64,000 nucleotides of DNA from Candidatus Parvarchaeota archaeon (GTDB lineage Archaea; Nanobdellota; Nanobdellia; Parvarchaeales; Parvarchaeaceae), in contig JAMCSQ010000019.1 of assembly GCA_023378805.1 (NCBI GenBank), positions 1 to 64,000 of the forward strand, in the 5' to 3' direction. Shown here piece by piece: positions 61,864-64,000 of this stretch. Below the pieces are notes generated by a model, which saw only the letters and a list, made by a program, of their open reading frames with translations, did not search any database and was not told the DNA's origin. Each line of letters starts with the position of its first letter. Within the stretch, counting starts at the first letter, position 1. Position numbers and translations under genes: made by a program.

Positions 61864-62556
61864 ATGGAAATGATCTTTGTTGAATCCAGATTCAGGGGAA
61901 AGCTTAGCGATGAATTTATTAAAAGAATTTATAACGAAATAAAACCCTATAAAAAGATAAATCTTGTGGCTGCAATACAGTTCATAGACCAAATGAATGA
62001 TTTTAAGAATAGGATAAAAGACAAGGAGTTCGTAGTTAAACAGTCGCTTTACAGAGCTATGTACCCGGGTCAGATATTGGGCTGTGACGTTTATGCTGCA
62101 GACTGCGAAGACTGCGATGCGACTCTGGCTTTTGAGCAAGGCATGTTTCACGTACTCGGTATACCTCTTAAATATGGAAAGGCGGTAATCACTGCAGATC
62201 CTGAAACAGAAAATATAGAAATAATAGACGCAGAGGTAGCTGATAAATATCGAAAAAGGATAATGCAGGGGATAGGGGCAGTATTGACCGCAAAAAAAGT
62301 TATGTTTGTTGAGTCTACAAAGGCCGGCCAGACTTATGGCTCGAAACTTTTGAAGGAAAAACTAAGAAAAGATGGCAAGCAGGTTTATTTCGTTGTTGCA
62401 GATGAAATAAATTTTGATAGACTAAATGAATTCAGGGAAATAGATGTTTTCATAAGTACAGCCTGCCAAAGGATAGCAATAGATGACATGAACAAGGTTA
62501 AAAAGCCAATGATAAATGCAGAGGATCTTGAAAGTTATCTTAGAGAAAACAAATGA
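61864..62556 (+). CDS. Dph2-like diphthamide synthesis protein lacking domain 1
   Basis: 230 residues against about 330 usual. It aligns with domains 2 and 3 of archaeal Dph2: LVAAIQFIDQMNDFK, MYPGQILGCDVYAAD with the second cluster cysteine (Cys74), GMFHVLGIPL, and DVFISTACQRIAIDD with the third (about Cys197). The first 100 residues of Dph2, holding the first cluster cysteine (Y-G-A-C-D), are absent, and the upstream DNA cannot supply them. Extra cysteines at 81 and 84 (CEDC) lie beside the second site. It may use a different [4Fe-4S] ligand set, act with another subunit, or do another job. Confidence 0.78.
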   Translation: MEMIFVESRFRGKLSDEFIKRIYNEIKPYKKINLVAAIQFIDQMNDFKNRIKDKEFVVKQSLYRAMYPGQILGCDVYAADCEDCDATLAFEQGMFHVLGIPLKYGKAVITADPETENIEIIDAEVADKYRKRIMQGIGAVLTAKKVMFVESTKAGQTYGSKLLKEKLRKDGKQVYFVVADEINFDRLNEFREIDVFISTACQRIAIDDMNKVKKPMINAEDLESYLRENK

Positions 62557-62562
62557 AATGCA

Positions 62563-62570
62563 TTTAAATA
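62563..62570 (+). promoter_or_regulatory. TATA box of the epimerase gene
   Basis: TTTAAATA ends 19 nt before the ATG at 62590, within the short spacer after the Dph2-like gene, giving a leaderless message for the epimerase. Confidence 0.45.
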
Positions 62571-62589
62571 GCTGGGTCCATAGATTTTT

Positions 62590-63516
62590 ATGAAGGCTAT
62601 AGTTACAGGAGGGGCTGGATTTATAGGCTCGCATATTACTGAAAAGCTTGTAAATGAAGGTTATTCAGTTTCTGTAATTGATTCTTTAAACACTGGCGAT
62701 AAAAATAACCTTAAAGCTGTATCAGATAAAATTAAATTTATAAAGGGGAACTCGTCACAGATATCAAAACTGGAAAAATCAGATATAATCTTCCATGAAG
62801 GAATATACTCCTCAACGCCGATGTACAGAAAAGACAATACATTGGTCGGAAAAGCTATCTCCGAATTTATAGCTGTTTTAAATTACTGTGTAAAGAACAA
62901 ATGCAAGCTTGTTTTTGCCTCCAGTTCATCTATATACAATGGTTATCCTCCTCCGCATAATGAAGAGATGGTGCCTAAAGTAAAGGATTTCTATACGGAA
63001 GCAAGATACTCAATGGAAAGACTTGCAGAGCTTTTCAATCAGATGTACGGATTGGAGTACTGTGGATTAAGGTACTTCAGTGTGTACGGTGACAGAGAAG
63101 AAAGCAAAAAAGAGTTCGCTAATATGGTTTCACAGATAATATGGAAAGGGCTGCTTAACAAAGAACTTGTAATATACGGTGATGGCACTCAAAGAAGGGA
63201 TCTTACGAATGTTGCAGACGTTGTATCTGCTAATTTGCTTGCTGCCAGAAGCAAGGAAAACGGAATATTTAATGTAGGTACTGGTATATCCTATTCATTT
63301 AATGAAATAATAGAAGAAATTGAAAAAGCTATGGGTAAAAAAATAAAGACAAAGAAAATAGAAAACCCTCTGAAAAATTACGTTGATATAGTGCATGCAG
63401 ATACAAAAAAAAGCATGGAAAAACTTGGTTTTTCCGCAAAAATAAAACTAGAAGAGGGGATAAATGCTGCTTTGGATTATTACCGAAAACTCAAAAAAGT
63501 CCCGGATATTTTCTAA
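62590..63516 (+). CDS. Extended SDR sugar-nucleotide epimerase/dehydratase (GalE-like)
   Basis: 308 residues. NAD-binding start MKAIVTGGAGFIGSHITEKL, Asp at the end of strand 2 (SVIDSLNTG), catalytic Ser in FASSSSIYNG and RYFSVYGDREE, then VIYGDGTQRRDLTNVADV with the substrate-domain pattern. The active-site Y-x-x-x-K is Y-S-M-E-R here. It likely makes UDP-galactose or another nucleotide sugar for surface glycans, in line with the glycosyltransferase at 10.8 kb. Tail-to-tail with the EF-Tu-like gene, 2 nt apart. Confidence 0.88.
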   Translation: MKAIVTGGAGFIGSHITEKLVNEGYSVSVIDSLNTGDKNNLKAVSDKIKFIKGNSSQISKLEKSDIIFHEGIYSSTPMYRKDNTLVGKAISEFIAVLNYCVKNKCKLVFASSSSIYNGYPPPHNEEMVPKVKDFYTEARYSMERLAELFNQMYGLEYCGLRYFSVYGDREESKKEFANMVSQIIWKGLLNKELVIYGDGTQRRDLTNVADVVSANLLAARSKENGIFNVGTGISYSFNEIIEEIEKAMGKKIKTKKIENPLKNYVDIVHADTKKSMEKLGFSAKIKLEEGINAALDYYRKLKKVPDIF

Positions 63517-63518
63517 TT

Positions 63519-64000
63519 TTACAGTAATTTTATTCTGCCGACGACTCTGTTCCTCCCTATAGAAAGACTAGGATCTGCTAAAAGATAAATCCCTTTTATT
63601 TCTGCTATCTTCTTGTTAAAATGTGCTTTTACACTACTACCGTCTCTTGAAAGACTAAGGCTTAAAGACTCTCCAAAAAATAAGCATGAAAGTTGCTTCG
63701 AAAATGGATCATCTTTATAAAAAGGAGAAAGAGTTAATTCTACTTCTATGGTATCGTTTACTTTGCCTATTGAGGATAAGGCATAATTATTTGAAAGATC
63801 CTGCTCAGAAACATTATTCAAAGCAAGCCCGACATGAGAACCTGCTTCTGCAGAATCGCTGTCCACATCCATTATCTGTATGCTTTTTATGCTGCACTGT
63901 TTCAATGAAGGCATAAGAAGAACCTTTTCTCCTTTTTTTATCTGCTGACCCAAAACAAAACCTATTATAACGGAGCCTATCCCCTTGACTATAAAATGCT
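63519..64000 (-). CDS. EF-Tu-like domain 2/3 protein, 5' end cut by the window edge
   Basis: At least 160 residues; the frame stays open from 63953 through to 64000 and reads HFIVKGIGSVIIGFVLGQQIKKGEK, the start of EF-Tu/SelB domain 2. After that come VLLMPSLKQCSIKSIQIMDVDSD, AGSHVGLALNNVSEQDLSNNYALSS (the G-x-x-V-G-L-x-L-x-G motif) and a domain-3-like end. It belongs to the EF-Tu/SelB-like GTPase family; whether the G domain is present upstream is not visible. It could be a SelB-like factor or an archaeal EF-1A-related GTPase of unknown role. Confidence 0.75.
   Translation of the reverse strand, partial: HFIVKGIGSVIIGFVLGQQIKKGEKVLLMPSLKQCSIKSIQIMDVDSDSAEAGSHVGLALNNVSEQDLSNNYALSSIGKVNDTIEVELTLSPFYKDDPFSKQLSCLFFGESLSLSLSRDGSSVKAHFNKKIAEIKGIYLLADPSLSIGRNRVVGRIKLL

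Noticed and set aside
1..64000. tRNA, rRNA, CRISPR arrays, insertion sequences and inteins
   Set aside because: I scanned the spacers and genes for cloverleaf ends, direct repeats with regular spacing, transposase motifs and intein splice blocks and saw none; a covariance-model scan could still find a small RNA.

Overview
The window is AT-rich archaeal chromosome (roughly two thirds A+T by eye), densely packed, with no rRNA, tRNA, CRISPR array or insertion sequence that I can see. Archaeal markers are aIF2-gamma, ribosomal protein S6e, Alba, SecE/Sec61-gamma next to FtsZ, a Dph2-like protein, GTP-type PEP carboxykinase and the archaeal DUF359 dephospho-CoA kinase. Many genes are leaderless: a TATA box of the type TTTAAATA or TATTTATA ends about 19-23 nt before the start codon. 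Sulfocyanin-like blue copper proteins, a DoxD-like protein, a plasma-membrane type H+-ATPase and sequon-rich surface proteins suggest an acidophilic, respiring archaeon. Compact genes and a shortened Dph2 make an ARMAN/Parvarchaeota-like (DPANN) lineage my best guess, with Thermoplasmatales as the alternative. This placement is inference.

Layout. 0-10.6 kb: small membrane and hypothetical proteins, a HepT-MntA toxin-antitoxin pair with a palindromic operator, an MHS-type MFS permease, a TauE-like exporter, two FKBP-type prolyl isomerases, a two-gene membrane module and a large glycoprotein-like surface protein. 10.7-18.3 kb: a family 2 glycosyltransferase, histidine phosphatase plus GTP-dependent dephospho-CoA kinase, a mini-kinase, and two divergently transcribed ABC-2 exporter cassettes. 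18.4-22 kb: two adenylate-forming enzymes, a V4R-domain protein and a KaiC-like ATPase. 22-29 kb: SPFH protein, a NitT/TauT-like ABC importer whose AAA-associated domain is a separate inverted gene, a transglutaminase-like protein, an MFS permease, UspA and a GNAT enzyme. 29-33.7 kb: an operon with two cupredoxins, a duplicated DoxD-like protein, two small polytopic membrane proteins and an MscS channel. 34.5-36.3 kb: PEP carboxykinase.

37.9-49 kb is a maltodextrin/starch island: GH13 amylase, MalK ATPase, a membrane-anchored GH15 enzyme, MalG, MalF, MalE, a GH31 alpha-glucosidase and a cytoplasmic GH15 enzyme, followed by a zinc alcohol dehydrogenase. Outside hydrolysis, uptake and cytoplasmic hydrolysis to glucose are all represented. 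50-57 kb holds a SWIM-finger protein, a tiny Cys-rich peptide, CTP synthase, a CTP-dependent lipid-kinase-like membrane protein and the H+-ATPase. 57-64 kb is mainly housekeeping: SecE, FtsZ, FKBP, Alba, PIN, aIF2-gamma, S6e, Dph2-like, a sugar-nucleotide epimerase and an EF-Tu-like protein cut by the right edge.

The strongest leads are the cupredoxin/DoxD operon with its duplicated membrane-protein pair, the KaiC-V4R-adenylating enzyme cluster, the Dph2-like protein lacking its first domain but carrying extra cysteines, the 22-residue metal-binding-like peptide, and the autoregulated-looking HepT-MntA locus.
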